Assembly: GCA_000496475.1 (NCBI GenBank) | Contig: AYMW01000002.1 | Location: 124,001 to 188,000 of the forward strand | DNA length: 64,000 nucleotides | Reading direction: 5' to 3' | Source: Betaproteobacteria bacterium MOLA814 | Lineage (GTDB): Bacteria; Pseudomonadota; Gammaproteobacteria; Burkholderiales; Burkholderiaceae_C | Part shown: positions 51,244 to 60,580 of the stretch, one piece after another | Numbering within the stretch: position 1 is the first letter of the stretch | Layout of the letters: every line of letters starts with the position of its first letter | Notes under the pieces: generated by a model | The model's input: the letters and a program-made list of their open reading frames with translations, nothing else | What the model was told of the DNA's origin: nothing | Database searches by the model: none | Made by a program: the position numbers and the translations under genes

Positions 51244-52263
51244 TCAGCTATTAATCTTGACAAGTTGTTTGCCAAAGTTTTTACCCTTCAACAAGCCCAA
51301 AAAGGCTTCAGGGGCAGCAGCCAACCCATCAGCTACTGTCTCGCGGTACTTGAGTTTGCCGCTCGCCACCATGGTGCCCAGTTCTTGCAGTGCAGGTGGC
51401 CACAACTCCATGTGCTCGCTCACGATAAAGCCTTGTATCTTGATACGGTTGACCAAGATGAGAGATGGGTTTTGCATAGGCAAGGGCTCACCGTTGTAGC
51501 CGGCAATCATCCCGCACACAGCGATACGCGCAAAGGCATTGGTACGCAGCAAGACAGCGTCCAAAATAGGACCGCCAACACTTTCGAAATAGCAATCCAC
51601 ACCATCAGGTGTCACTTCTTTCAGCGCTCGGTATAGGGATTTTGGATCTGTGTGGGCCTTGTAATCTACATAGGCATCAAAGCCAGCTTCGTTGACCAGA
51701 AAATCACATTTATCTTGCCCACCAGCGATACCTACCACGCGACAACCGCGCGCCTTGGCCAATTGTCCGACGGCCGTTCCTACCGCGCCGCTTGCTGCAC
51801 TGACCACAACTGTCTCGCCTGCTTTTGGCTCGCAAATATGATGCAAGCCGACCCAGGCCGTGACTCCCGGCATACCTACAGGGCCTAAATAGGCACTCAA
51901 TGGAATCAGCTCGGTACTGACTTTGCGCAGCATGCCGGGCGTATTGCCATTGACAACGCTGTATGTTTGCCAGCCACCCATGCCAACCACGGTGTCGCCA
52001 ACTTGAAACTTGGGGTGCATGCTGGCCTCAACGACGCCAACGGTTCCACCGATCATGACTTCGTCTAGAGGCTGAGGTTGGGCGTAGCTTTTGCCCGCAT
52101 TCATGCGTCCACGCATGTAGGGGTCTAGGCTCAAAAAATGGTGTTTAACCAATACGTCGCCGTCTTTAAGGGCTGGGGTGTCCGATGTTGTCAGTTCAAA
52201 GTTGTCTACAGAAGGCTCGCCTTCGGGACGACTTTTTAAAACGATTTGTTGGTTGCTTGGCAT
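51244..52263 (-). CDS. NADP-dependent medium-chain reductase (CurA/prostaglandin reductase-like MDR)
   Basis: A 339-residue zinc-free MDR. It starts MPSNQQIVLKSRPEGEPS and shows FLSLDPYMRGRM, the region DTVVGMGGWQTYSVVN, VVVSAASGAVGTAVGQLAK for NADPH and CYFESVGGPILDAVL. This is the leukotriene B4 12-hydroxydehydrogenase/CurA branch, which reduces the double bond of conjugated enones. ATG 52263 has GGAGAC upstream. In the cluster it may saturate an enoyl intermediate. Short tandem CTATCAG repeats lie around its stop. Confidence 0.92.
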   Translation of the reverse strand: MPSNQQIVLKSRPEGEPSVDNFELTTSDTPALKDGDVLVKHHFLSLDPYMRGRMNAGKSYAQPQPLDEVMIGGTVGVVEASMHPKFQVGDTVVGMGGWQTYSVVNGNTPGMLRKVSTELIPLSAYLGPVGMPGVTAWVGLHHICEPKAGETVVVSAASGAVGTAVGQLAKARGCRVVGIAGGQDKCDFLVNEAGFDAYVDYKAHTDPKSLYRALKEVTPDGVDCYFESVGGPILDAVLLRTNAFARIAVCGMIAGYNGEPLPMQNPSLILVNRIKIQGFIVSEHMELWPPALQELGTMVASGKLKYRETVADGLAAAPEAFLGLLKGKNFGKQLVKINS

Positions 52264-52348
52264 GGTGATGTCTCCTAGGGGTAAACCAAAGCCCTGGGGC
52301 ACATGGTTTGAAAATGTAGAAAGTAACAGGCAGTTGTTGGACTTGTAA

Positions 52349-52768
52349 CTAGTTTTTATTGAGTTTGTGCACCTTGCCTGTGGCTGATGCCAGACGCGGT
52401 ATGAACTTAAAGGTGCCGCTGGCGTGGATACACAAGCGGCCCTTTGAGTCAAATACCTTGGCGTCTGTAAATGCCATGGTGGCGGTGCGGTGCAGCAGCG
52501 TGGCAACCGCTTCTAAGCGACCAATAGCTGGTTGCATAAAACTGGTCTTCATTTCAATCGTTACGCACCCCATGTCAGGCTCCACACTGCGCGCAGCGTG
52601 TGCCATGGCCACATCCATTAATGTCATGCTGGCCCCACCGTGTGTGACGTCAAAGGAATTGAGGTGCTCTGGTGCAGGCGTGTAAGCAAGGCGGGCTTGA
52701 CCATCGGCCATTTCAAGCAGCTCAAAGCCCAGCAATTCCACAAAGGGGATACGTACAGAAAAATCCAT
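52349..52768 (-). CDS. PaaI-type hotdog thioesterase
   Basis: A 139-residue single hotdog domain. FVELLGFELLEMADGQARLAYTP opens it, and LNSFDVTHGGASMTLMDVAMAHAA holds the aspartate/histidine-type site of the PaaI family. It should hydrolyse acyl-CoA esters with short or aromatic acyl groups. It follows the SDR gene by eight bases and would act as a release or overflow valve for acyl-CoA in this operon. Confidence 0.88.
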   Translation of the reverse strand: MDFSVRIPFVELLGFELLEMADGQARLAYTPAPEHLNSFDVTHGGASMTLMDVAMAHAARSVEPDMGCVTIEMKTSFMQPAIGRLEAVATLLHRTATMAFTDAKVFDSKGRLCIHASGTFKFIPRLASATGKVHKLNKN

Positions 52769-52776
52769 TAAACGCC

Positions 52777-53568
52777 CTAGCCTCCAACCAATGCGCTGAC
52801 ACCACCGTCAACGGCCAGCCATTGGCCAGTGATGTGCTTGCCGGCGTCGCTGGCGTACAGCAAGCACAAGCCTTTTAAGTCTTCATCATCACCTAAACGT
52901 TGTAATGGAGCGCCCGCCTTGAGTCGATCTTCTCCCATGGTTTCAAGCAATCCCTTGGTCATTTTGCTGGGGAAAAAACCTGGGCAAATGGCGTTCACCG
53001 TGATGCCGTAATGCCCCCACTCGCCTGCCAGCGCGCGCGTGAAGTTCAGCACCGCACCTTTAGAGGTGTTGTAGGCAATGGTTTTCATGTCGACTGGGTT
53101 GCCACCTAGGCCTGCAATAGACGCCACATTGATAATGCGCCCTGATTTGTTGTCAATCATGCATTTTTTGGCGACCAACTGGCTGAGCAAGAAGTAGCCA
53201 CGCACGTTGAGGTTCATGATCTTGTCCCACGCCTCAAGGGGGTGGTCCTCTGCAGGTGCACCCCATGCTGCGCCAGCATTATTGACCAAAATATCAATGT
53301 TGCCCATGCGCTGTAAGGTTTCATCAACCACGTGTGCGATGCTGACTGGGTCGGCGCAGTCGCCGGCTACCCACCGCGCGTCAATACCGCGCGACTGCAG
53401 GTGGGCAACGCCCTCTTCTAGCTCGGCTGATTTACGAGCGGTGATCATGATTTTGGCGCCAGCTTCACCCAAGGCTTCGGCCATTTGCAAACCTAAGCCG
53501 CGTGAGCCGCCAGTGACAAGGGCGTTTTTGCCCTCTAAATTAAACAGTTGTTGAATGCTTCTTGTCAT
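52777..53568 (-). CDS. SDR-family oxidoreductase
   Basis: A 263-residue classical SDR: LVTGGSRGLGLQMAEALGEAG, VNNAGAAWGAP, the serine in VASIAGLGGNP and the catalytic YNTSKGAVLNFTRALA, then CPGFFPSKMTKG. It resembles RhlG/3-ketoacyl reductase-like enzymes, which fits the acyl-CoA cluster, but the substrate is not certain. It is the gene upstream of the thioesterase and downstream of the Dabb protein. Confidence 0.92.
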   Translation of the reverse strand: MTRSIQQLFNLEGKNALVTGGSRGLGLQMAEALGEAGAKIMITARKSAELEEGVAHLQSRGIDARWVAGDCADPVSIAHVVDETLQRMGNIDILVNNAGAAWGAPAEDHPLEAWDKIMNLNVRGYFLLSQLVAKKCMIDNKSGRIINVASIAGLGGNPVDMKTIAYNTSKGAVLNFTRALAGEWGHYGITVNAICPGFFPSKMTKGLLETMGEDRLKAGAPLQRLGDDEDLKGLCLLYASDAGKHITGQWLAVDGGVSALVGG

Positions 53569-53598
53569 CGCAATGTCTCCTACAAAGTTAGTGGGGGG

Positions 53599-53901
53599 TT
53601 AAAAGGTGTAATCCATGCAATGGCGCGAGGCCACTGCTTGCTTCATAAATACTTTGACCGGTCCGTGGTCCGGGTGTTGTTGGTAGGCATCCAACGCGTC
53701 TTGCGATATGAATGCGCTGTTCAGGACCAAATCACAGGTACAAGCCGCGTTGTCAGAGCCTAGAGCCACTTCAAACTGCTCAATGCCGGCCACCAAATTC
53801 GCACACCGATCTAGCAACGCCACAGCCTGTGACAAGTTGTCGGCTTTGCTGCCCGTTGCGGTGTGGTCTTTAAATGACCAAAAAACGATGTGTTTTATCA
53901 T
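53599..53901 (-). CDS. Dabb (stress-responsive A/B barrel) domain protein
   Basis: A 100-residue dimeric alpha-beta barrel protein. It opens MIKHIVFWSFKDHTATGSKA and carries the family pattern IEQFEVALGSDN and LDAYQQHPDHGPVKVFMKQA. Dabb domains occur as small cyclase-like or stress proteins; a role with a particular intermediate of this operon is likely by place only. Confidence 0.88.
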   Translation of the reverse strand: MIKHIVFWSFKDHTATGSKADNLSQAVALLDRCANLVAGIEQFEVALGSDNAACTCDLVLNSAFISQDALDAYQQHPDHGPVKVFMKQAVASRHCMDYTF

Positions 53902-53915
53902 GGGTTGGCTGTTCT

Positions 53916-55751
53916 TTAAAACGCTTCAATGGCCATATCAGCACATGTTGAGTCACGGGTTTGAGCCACGTGCAACCACGCAGCTGTTTTTGGCAACTCG
54001 TACCTAAAAAAGTAGGCACACGACGCCAAGCGCCCGGTGTTTGCAGCGCTGGACGCGACACTTGCCGTCATGGCAACATCCAACCATATCCAAGCCAACA
54101 CCACATGACCAAAGGCCTGCATGTAAGGCACCGCATTTGCTAACGCTTCACGTGCATTGGGTGGGCCGTCAAAAGTCCAGATAGCTTGCGTGGCTTGGGC
54201 CAGCGCGTCGGTGTGCGTGTGAAGCTGGTCTGCGTACATTGCTAGATGCGGGTGACTCTTGGCCGCTGTTGCTGTGGCTTGTATCCGCTCAACCAACAAC
54301 ACTAAAGCCTTGCCGTTGTTCATGGTGACTTTGCGTCCCAACAAGTCCATCGCTTGCACACCATGTGTGCCTTCATGAATCATGTTCAAGCGGTTGTCAC
54401 GCCAGTATTGCTCGACTGGAAAGTCACGTGTGTAACCGTAGCCACCGAGTACTTGAATGGCCAAGGAGTTGGCCTCAAGGCACCACTCGCTAGGCCAGCT
54501 TTTAACAATGGGTGTGAGGACCTCAAGCAACAGGTGAGCTTGCTTGCCATCATCGCTGTCGCCATCGCTTGTTTTGAGTGTGTCGACCAACCGTGCGCAG
54601 TACAAAGCCAACGCAAGGGCGCCTTCACTGTAACTTTTTTGGGCCAGCAACATGCGCTTGACGTCTGCGTGCTCAATGATGGCCACTGGCGGGGCACTTG
54701 TGTCTTTGCCAGCGCCGCCAATGTGGCGGCCTTGGGGCCTATTTTTAGCGTAGTCTAAACTGACTTGATAGCCGGCGTATCCCAGCATAGTGGCGGCCAT
54801 GCCAATACCAATACGAGCCTCGTTCATCATGTGCATCATGCACTTGAGGCCTTCGCCAGGCTTGCCAACAAGATAGCCAACAGCGCCGGCTTTACCGTCA
54901 ACTGGGTACTTTCCTTCGCCAAAATTGAGCAAGGTGTTGGTGGTGCCGCGCCAACCACACTTGTGATTCAAGCCTGCCAATGCCACATCGTTGCGCACAC
55001 CAGTCAACTCGCCAGCCTCGTTCACCAGGTGTTTGGGAACAATGAACAGAGAAATGCCTCTGGTACCCGGTACCAGTTGCCCGTTGACATCGGGAATTTT
55101 GGCCAGCACCAAGTGAATAATGTTGTCGGTTAGCTCGTGCTCACCGCTGGATATCCACATCTTGTTGCCGTGTAAACGGTAGCGCGCGCCCAAGGCTTCG
55201 GTGTCACAATCTGCACCATCAGGTATCGCACGCGTCAAAATGTCGCTCAGACTTGAGCCAGCCTGCGGCTCTGACAGGCACATGGTGCCGCTGAACCGGC
55301 CACTGAGCTCATGTCTTGCAAAGACGTCTTTTTGTGTGTCGGTGCCGTGCGCCATCAGCAAGTTGGCGTTGCCAACTGTGAGTAAGCCGCTGCCCATGCT
55401 CACAGAAGCAGCGGCAAAGAACGCATTGGCCGCCGACTCTATGGTGTGCGGCAGTTGCATACCGCCCCACTCGTAGTCTTGACTCGCTGCCAACATACCC
55501 GACTCGGCATAGGCGGCGTTGGCATCGTGCGTGGCTTGTGGCAAGTGCACACGCTCACCATCAAAATGGGGCTCCTGCGTGTCGACAAGGCGGTTGAACG
55601 GTGCAAATTTCTCACGCGCAATGCGCTCGCATGTATCAAGTACCGCATCAAAGGTTTCGCGGTTGTGGTCTTCAAAGCGCGCCAGCGTATTGAGGTTCTC
55701 GACTTTCAACCAGTCGTACAACAAGAAGTTGAGCGTGTTGCGCAAGGCCAT
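53916..55751 (-). CDS. Acyl-CoA dehydrogenase (long form, DmdC/FadE-like)
   Basis: A 611-residue flavoprotein acyl-CoA dehydrogenase with an extra C-terminal domain. FAD/substrate contacts are in TMCLSEPQAGSSLSD, NKMWISSGEHEL and GARYRLHGNKMW; the C-terminal dehydrogenase lobe includes AIQVLGGYGYTRDFPVEQYWRD. The long N-terminal segment and C-terminal ~130 residues are of the 3-methylmercaptopropionyl-CoA dehydrogenase type, but many family members act on ordinary acyl-CoA. It passes electrons to ETF. Fourth gene of the cluster. Confidence 0.93.
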   Translation of the reverse strand: MALRNTLNFLLYDWLKVENLNTLARFEDHNRETFDAVLDTCERIAREKFAPFNRLVDTQEPHFDGERVHLPQATHDANAAYAESGMLAASQDYEWGGMQLPHTIESAANAFFAAASVSMGSGLLTVGNANLLMAHGTDTQKDVFARHELSGRFSGTMCLSEPQAGSSLSDILTRAIPDGADCDTEALGARYRLHGNKMWISSGEHELTDNIIHLVLAKIPDVNGQLVPGTRGISLFIVPKHLVNEAGELTGVRNDVALAGLNHKCGWRGTTNTLLNFGEGKYPVDGKAGAVGYLVGKPGEGLKCMMHMMNEARIGIGMAATMLGYAGYQVSLDYAKNRPQGRHIGGAGKDTSAPPVAIIEHADVKRMLLAQKSYSEGALALALYCARLVDTLKTSDGDSDDGKQAHLLLEVLTPIVKSWPSEWCLEANSLAIQVLGGYGYTRDFPVEQYWRDNRLNMIHEGTHGVQAMDLLGRKVTMNNGKALVLLVERIQATATAAKSHPHLAMYADQLHTHTDALAQATQAIWTFDGPPNAREALANAVPYMQAFGHVVLAWIWLDVAMTASVASSAANTGRLASCAYFFRYELPKTAAWLHVAQTRDSTCADMAIEAF

Positions 55752-55802
55752 GTGCAGCGATTCCTTTTCAGCGGTAGCGGTGTATGTTGACGGTGGTACG
55801 GC

Positions 55803-56978
55803 TTATAAAACCTCAAATACACCAGCGGCGCCCATACCGCCACCAATACACATGGTCACGCACACCCGCTTTGCACCGCGGCGTTTGCCTTCAATCAGGG
55901 CGTGGCCTGTTAGTCGCTGACCGCTCACACCGTAAGGGTGGCCCAAGGCTATGGAGCCGCCGTTGACGTTGAGTCTGTCGGCCGGTATGCCCAAGCGGTC
56001 ACGGCAGTACAACACTTGCACGGCAAAGGCTTCGTTGAGTTCCCACAAGTCAATGTCATCAACTGTTAAGCCTAATTTTTTCAACACCTTAGGTACCGCA
56101 AAAACAGGTCCAATGCCCATTTCATCTGGCTCACAACCAGCGACAGCAAAGCCTAAAAAGCGACCCAGTGGTTGCAGCCCTTTTTGACTCACCAATTTCT
56201 CATTCATGATCACGCAAGCACCCGCACCGTCAGAAAACTGGCTGGCGTTACCGGCTGTTATGACGCCACTTGGTAGCGCGGAACGGATACCAGAAATGCC
56301 GTCTTTGGTGGTGCCGTCGCGAATACCTTCGTCGTGTTCAACCGTTACCTGTTTGGTCATCAGACCCCGCTTTTTATCAGCCACACCCATGGTCACGGTA
56401 ATGGGGGCTATTTCATCGGCAAACAAACCTGCTGCGCGTGCCGCAAACGCGAGTTGCTGGCTGCTGGCGCCGTATTCATCCATGGCGTCGCGCGATATGT
56501 TGTAGCGCTTGGCCACTTGCTCAGCGGTTTGCAGCATGCTCCAGTAAATTTCTGGTTTTTGCTTGGCCAAGCTGAGGTCGTTGATCATGTGCAAGTTCAT
56601 CTCTTGTTGCACACAAGAAATACTTTCCACGCCACCAGCCACAAAGGTGTCTGCCTCGCCGGCAATCACGCGCTGCGCAGCCAAGGCAATGGTTTGCAAA
56701 CCAGATGAGCAAAAACGGTTGACCGTCATGCCGGAGACCTCAACAGGACAGCCAGCCTTGATGGCAATTTGACGGGCGATGTTCGCGCCTGTGGCTCCTT
56801 CGGGGTTGGCGCAACCCATGATGACATCTTCAACTTCGCCGGCCTCGATGCCGGCACGGGCAATAGCTTGAGCCACGGCGTGTCCACCCAAGGTGGCTCC
56901 GTGGGTCATGTTGAAAGAGCCCTTCCAGCTTTTGGCCAAAGGCGTGCGTGCAGTAGAAACAATCAATGCGGATGTCAT
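55803..56978 (-). CDS. Acetyl-CoA acyltransferase (thiolase)
   Basis: A 391-residue thiolase: acyl-enzyme Cys90 in [12 protein letters not shown], histidine in [16 protein letters not shown], and the second cysteine in [17 protein letters not shown]. It would cleave 3-ketoacyl-CoA to acetyl-CoA plus a shortened acyl-CoA in beta-oxidation. It lies 51 bases upstream of the dehydrogenase gene and 115 bases after the hydratase/dehydrogenase gene. Confidence 0.94.
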   Translation of the reverse strand: MTSALIVSTARTPLAKSWKGSFNMTHGATLGGHAVAQAIARAGIEAGEVEDVIMGCANPEGATGANIARQIAIKAGCPVEVSGMTVNRFCSSGLQTIALAAQRVIAGEADTFVAGGVESISCVQQEMNLHMINDLSLAKQKPEIYWSMLQTAEQVAKRYNISRDAMDEYGASSQQLAFAARAAGLFADEIAPITVTMGVADKKRGLMTKQVTVEHDEGIRDGTTKDGISGIRSALPSGVITAGNASQFSDGAGACVIMNEKLVSQKGLQPLGRFLGFAVAGCEPDEMGIGPVFAVPKVLKKLGLTVDDIDLWELNEAFAVQVLYCRDRLGIPADRLNVNGGSIALGHPYGVSGQRLTGHALIEGKRRGAKRVCVTMCIGGGMGAAGVFEVL

Positions 56979-57093
56979 AGCTTTAATCCTTGTTCAATCA
57001 GTGCGGCGCTCTGGCCGCAATTCAAATTAATATGTGCAATAAGTCAGTGTTCGGACAGAGGGCTGAGCCTTACCCGCGGTGCCAGCCTTGGCT

Positions 57094-59196
57094 TTAACCG
57101 GTAAACGTTTTGCCCTCAGCAACCAATCGCGCAAGCAGCGGTGCGGGTTGCCAAAATGTGGCGTCGTCTTGGGGGTTGGCGGCAAACTGTTGCATGCGTT
57201 GTGCCACGTTGAACAAGCCATACTCGTCCGCGTAGCGCATCGGGCCCCCGCGCCACAGCGGAAAGCCATAACCTGTGAGGTAGACCATGTCTATGTCACT
57301 TGCTTTGCTGGCAATGCCTTCTTCCAAAATATGCGCAGCCTCGTTGATCAGGGAGAACACCAAGCGGTGCACGATTTCTTCATCGCCAATCTTGCGTGTT
57401 GGTGTGCCTAACTTGGCACGGTGCTCGGACACCATGTCTTCAACCAATGTGCTTGGAATAGCTTTGCGCTGGCCTGGCGCATAGTCGTACCAGCCGGCAC
57501 CCGTTTTTTGACCATAGCGTCCCAACTCACACAACAGATCAGCTGTTTTGCTGTAAGTGATGTCTGGCTTGTCGATGGCGCGTCGCTTGCGAATCGCCCA
57601 ACCAATGTCGTTGCCAGCCAAGTCACCCATGCGGAATGGACCCATGGCAAAGCCAAACTTCTCAACGGCCTTGTCAACTTGGGCAGGTGTACAGCCTTCA
57701 TCTAACAAGAAGCCAGCTTGTCGGCTGTATTGCTCAATCATTCGGTTGCCAATAAAGCCGTCGCACACGCCAGACACCACAGATGTCTTTTTGATGCGCT
57801 TACCCAAAGCCATAACGGTTGCCAACACGTCTTTCGCAGTTGCTTTACCACGCACCACTTCCAGCAATTTCATCACGTTGGCGGGACTGAAAAAATGTGT
57901 GCCAATGACATCTTGCGGGCGCTTGGTAAAGGCCGCAATTTGGTCGACATCTAAAGTCGAGGTGTTGGACGCCAAAATAGCGCCAGGCTTCATCACCGCG
58001 TCGAGTTGCTTGAAAACCGCCTCTTTGACATTCATTTCTTCAAACACCGCTTCAATCACCATGTCTGCGTCTTTGAGGTCGTCGTAGGTCAGCGTGGTAG
58101 ACAACAGCCCCATGCGCTGGTCCAACACTTCTTGGCTTAGTTTGCCTTTTTTGACTTGCGATTCGTAATTTTTAAGAATGGTGGCCACGCCACGGTCCAA
58201 GGCCTCTTGCTTGGTCTCGAGCATGACAACGGGCATACCGGCATTCAGGAAATTCATACTAATACCACCGCCCATGGTGCCAGCACCAATCACAGCAATT
58301 TGCTTGATCTCCCGCTTGGGTGTGTCAGCGGGTACATCTGGAATCTTGCTGGCAGCACGGTCAGCCATAAACACATGGCGCAAGGCGCGGCTTTCTGCTG
58401 TCCACATGAGGTTGATGAACAGGTCACGTTCAAAGGCCATGCCGTCTTCAAACTTGCGTTTGGTCGCGGCTTGTACTGCATCCAAACACTTCTCTGGTGC
58501 TGGAAAGTTTTTAGCCGTGCCGCGCACCATGTTGCGCGCAAATTGGAAATAGGCATCCCCATCTGGGTGTTTGCACTTGAGGTCACGCACCAACGGCATT
58601 GGACGGACATCGGCCATGTCAGTGGCAAAGGCCTTGGCCTCCTCTAGCAAACTGTCAGCACTGGCTGCCATTTTGTTAAAGAGTTGTTGACCTGGGATAG
58701 CTGCCAACATGTCACTGCTGACTGTGTCGCCACTGACGATCATGTTCAATGCTGCTTCAACGCCAATAACGCGCGGTAAACGTTGCGTACCACCAGCACC
58801 TGGCAACAAACCCAGCTTGACTTCAGGCAACGCCACTTTGCAGTTTGGCGCGGCAACGCGGTAATGGCATCCCAATGCCAACTCCAAGCCGCCACCCATG
58901 CACACAGAGTGGACGGCAGCGACCACAGGCTTGTTGGACTGTTCCAACAGCTTGATAACGCTGAGCAAGTTTGGCTCAGCCATGGCCTTGGGTGAGCCAA
59001 ATTCACGGATATCAGCGCCGCCTGAAAAGGCTTTTCCTGCACCAGTAATGACAATGGCGGTAATGGCCTTATCGGCATTGGCCTGTTCCATGGCCGCGGC
59101 AATGCCTTGGCGCGTAGACAAACCCAAGCCATTAACAGGCGGGTTATCTAGGGTAATTACGGCGATGTTGCCGCTGGCTTGGTAATGCGCAGTCAT
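57094..59196 (-). CDS. Bifunctional enoyl-CoA hydratase / 3-hydroxyacyl-CoA dehydrogenase (FadJ/FadB-like)
   Basis: A 700-residue multifunctional beta-oxidation protein. Residues ~1-190 are the crotonase (hydratase) domain with IVITGAGKAFSGGADIREF and GGGLELALGCHYRV. From residue ~300 comes the NAD-binding domain (VIGAGTMGGGISMNFLNAGM), then GTHFFSPANVMKLLEVVRG and two C-terminal dehydrogenase lobes ending LTGYGFPLWRGGPMRYADEYG. It is the first gene of the leftward fatty-acid cluster, with a TetR-type palindrome 49-60 bases upstream of its start. Confidence 0.95.
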   Translation of the reverse strand: MTAHYQASGNIAVITLDNPPVNGLGLSTRQGIAAAMEQANADKAITAIVITGAGKAFSGGADIREFGSPKAMAEPNLLSVIKLLEQSNKPVVAAVHSVCMGGGLELALGCHYRVAAPNCKVALPEVKLGLLPGAGGTQRLPRVIGVEAALNMIVSGDTVSSDMLAAIPGQQLFNKMAASADSLLEEAKAFATDMADVRPMPLVRDLKCKHPDGDAYFQFARNMVRGTAKNFPAPEKCLDAVQAATKRKFEDGMAFERDLFINLMWTAESRALRHVFMADRAASKIPDVPADTPKREIKQIAVIGAGTMGGGISMNFLNAGMPVVMLETKQEALDRGVATILKNYESQVKKGKLSQEVLDQRMGLLSTTLTYDDLKDADMVIEAVFEEMNVKEAVFKQLDAVMKPGAILASNTSTLDVDQIAAFTKRPQDVIGTHFFSPANVMKLLEVVRGKATAKDVLATVMALGKRIKKTSVVSGVCDGFIGNRMIEQYSRQAGFLLDEGCTPAQVDKAVEKFGFAMGPFRMGDLAGNDIGWAIRKRRAIDKPDITYSKTADLLCELGRYGQKTGAGWYDYAPGQRKAIPSTLVEDMVSEHRAKLGTPTRKIGDEEIVHRLVFSLINEAAHILEEGIASKASDIDMVYLTGYGFPLWRGGPMRYADEYGLFNVAQRMQQFAANPQDDATFWQPAPLLARLVAEGKTFTG

Positions 59197-59244
59197 GAGG
59201 CCTCCGGTAAATGTTTAAACAATTGGCTTATAAAAAAGAAAAAA

Positions 59245-59256
59245 GAACGCTCGTTC
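59245..59256. promoter_or_regulatory. Palindrome GAACGCTCGTTC upstream of the fatty-acid cluster
   Basis: GAACG-CT-CGTTC, a dyad with perfect five-base arms, lies 49-60 bases before the start of the hydratase/dehydrogenase gene in an A+T-rich setting. The GAACG-N2-CGTTC form is frequent in TetR-family operators that control acyl-CoA genes. Control by such a regulator is inferred. Confidence 0.5.
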
Positions 59257-59337
59257 GATTTTGATCAATGGTAGCGCTAAATTGTGTGACGCTTGTCTCA
59301 GTTGGGACAAACTAATGCGGCACCAGCTTGTGTCACG

Positions 59338-60477
59338 TCACTGGCGAGCATGCACGGCCCGCCGTGCTTGCAGGGTGATGTAAGCGCTCATAAGAGGCAC
59401 CAACCACAAGGCCGAGCGCAGCGACGTAACGTGGGCCAACCAACCGAGCAGTGGGGGCGCGATCAACATGCCCATAGTGCCCATAAACGCCACAGTCGCG
59501 AGAGCCTGTCCGCCACTGCCAGCGTCTATCTGACCCGCACAGCGCATCAAAACTGGCACGGCCAACGCCATGCCGCAACCGACAACAGCGTAGGCTGGCA
59601 AGACCACCCATACAGTAGGAGCCACCAAGCTGGTAGCCATACCTAAGGCGCCTAGACTGCCGCTGAGTTGCAACACCCGAACATTTCCCAGGGCATCAAT
59701 GACGGGGTCGCCAAACAAGCGAACCACCACCATGGCAAAGGAAAACGCGGCGAAAGCCATGGGGGCCTGCGACAAGCTGACGCCAACAATGTCACGCATG
59801 AACAAACCGCTCCAATCGCTCACTGCGCCCTCTACCATATAGGCGCCAACCACCATAGAGCCGACCAGCAACACGGGTGCTTTCAGTTGCAGTCTGGGCG
59901 CACGTCTGGGGGTGTCGACGTCGCTGTCTTCTTGCAACAAAGCGCTGCTGTTGAACCACAAGCCACACGCGCACAACAAGCCCACCAGAGCCATAAAAGT
60001 CCAGGGCGGAACATGCCAGTTCAATGCCAGACCAACGCCCAATGCACCTAACAAAGCACCCACACTCCAGCACGCATGAAAACGTGCCATGAGCGAGCGT
60101 TGCATGTGGCGTTCTTGAACAACAGCTTGTGCGTTGATCGCTACATCCATGGCGGCAGCAGGAATACCAACGGCAAATAAGCTGGCCGATAACCACCACA
60201 AATTAGGCGCAACCGCAATGACAGGTAAACAACAAGCCATGCTTATGCCGCTGACAATGGTCAACTGAGCGCTACCAACTCTGGCCAACAAGTGTCTTAC
60301 CAAGGGGAACGTTAACAAGCCGCCAATGCCGGCACACAACAGCGCCAAACCCACTTGGTCATGGCTTAGGGCTCGGGTATCACGCATCCAAGGGATCAGT
60401 CCCAACCAAGTACCAAACATCACACCCAGCGCCCCAAAAGCGGCGCGTAGCGTCCAAATAGCGTGCGTCATAAACAA
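59338..60477 (-). CDS. Major facilitator superfamily transporter
   Basis: A 379-residue membrane protein with about 12 hydrophobic segments. The N-terminal half begins with AIWTLRAAFGALGVMFGTWL and shows DQVGLALLCAGIGGL; a hydrophilic loop (EDSDVDTPRRAPRLQ) separates the halves near residue 190. Such small MFS members resemble YfcJ/YbjJ-type transporters; the cargo is unknown. Its stop is 141 bases from the acyl-CoA cluster start. Confidence 0.88.
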   Translation of the reverse strand: MFMTHAIWTLRAAFGALGVMFGTWLGLIPWMRDTRALSHDQVGLALLCAGIGGLLTFPLVRHLLARVGSAQLTIVSGISMACCLPVIAVAPNLWWLSASLFAVGIPAAAMDVAINAQAVVQERHMQRSLMARFHACWSVGALLGALGVGLALNWHVPPWTFMALVGLLCACGLWFNSSALLQEDSDVDTPRRAPRLQLKAPVLLVGSMVVGAYMVEGAVSDWSGLFMRDIVGVSLSQAPMAFAAFSFAMVVVRLFGDPVIDALGNVRVLQLSGSLGALGMATSLVAPTVWVVLPAYAVVGCGMALAVPVLMRCAGQIDAGSGGQALATVAFMGTMGMLIAPPLLGWLAHVTSLRSALWLVPLMSAYITLQARRAVHARQ

Positions 60478-60580
60478 GTTACAAAAAAATACAACACCTG
60501 AATCGGGGGTGTTTGACGATGATACCGCCGGAGCAAGTCAGCAGATGTAAGCGAACACGAGCGATGGGCGCAGACAGCTC

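Noticed and set aside
52264-52506. N-terminal extension of the MDR reductase (about 81 residues)
   Set aside because: The extension is unlike the family and overlaps the upstream thioesterase gene; GGAGAC precedes ATG 52263.
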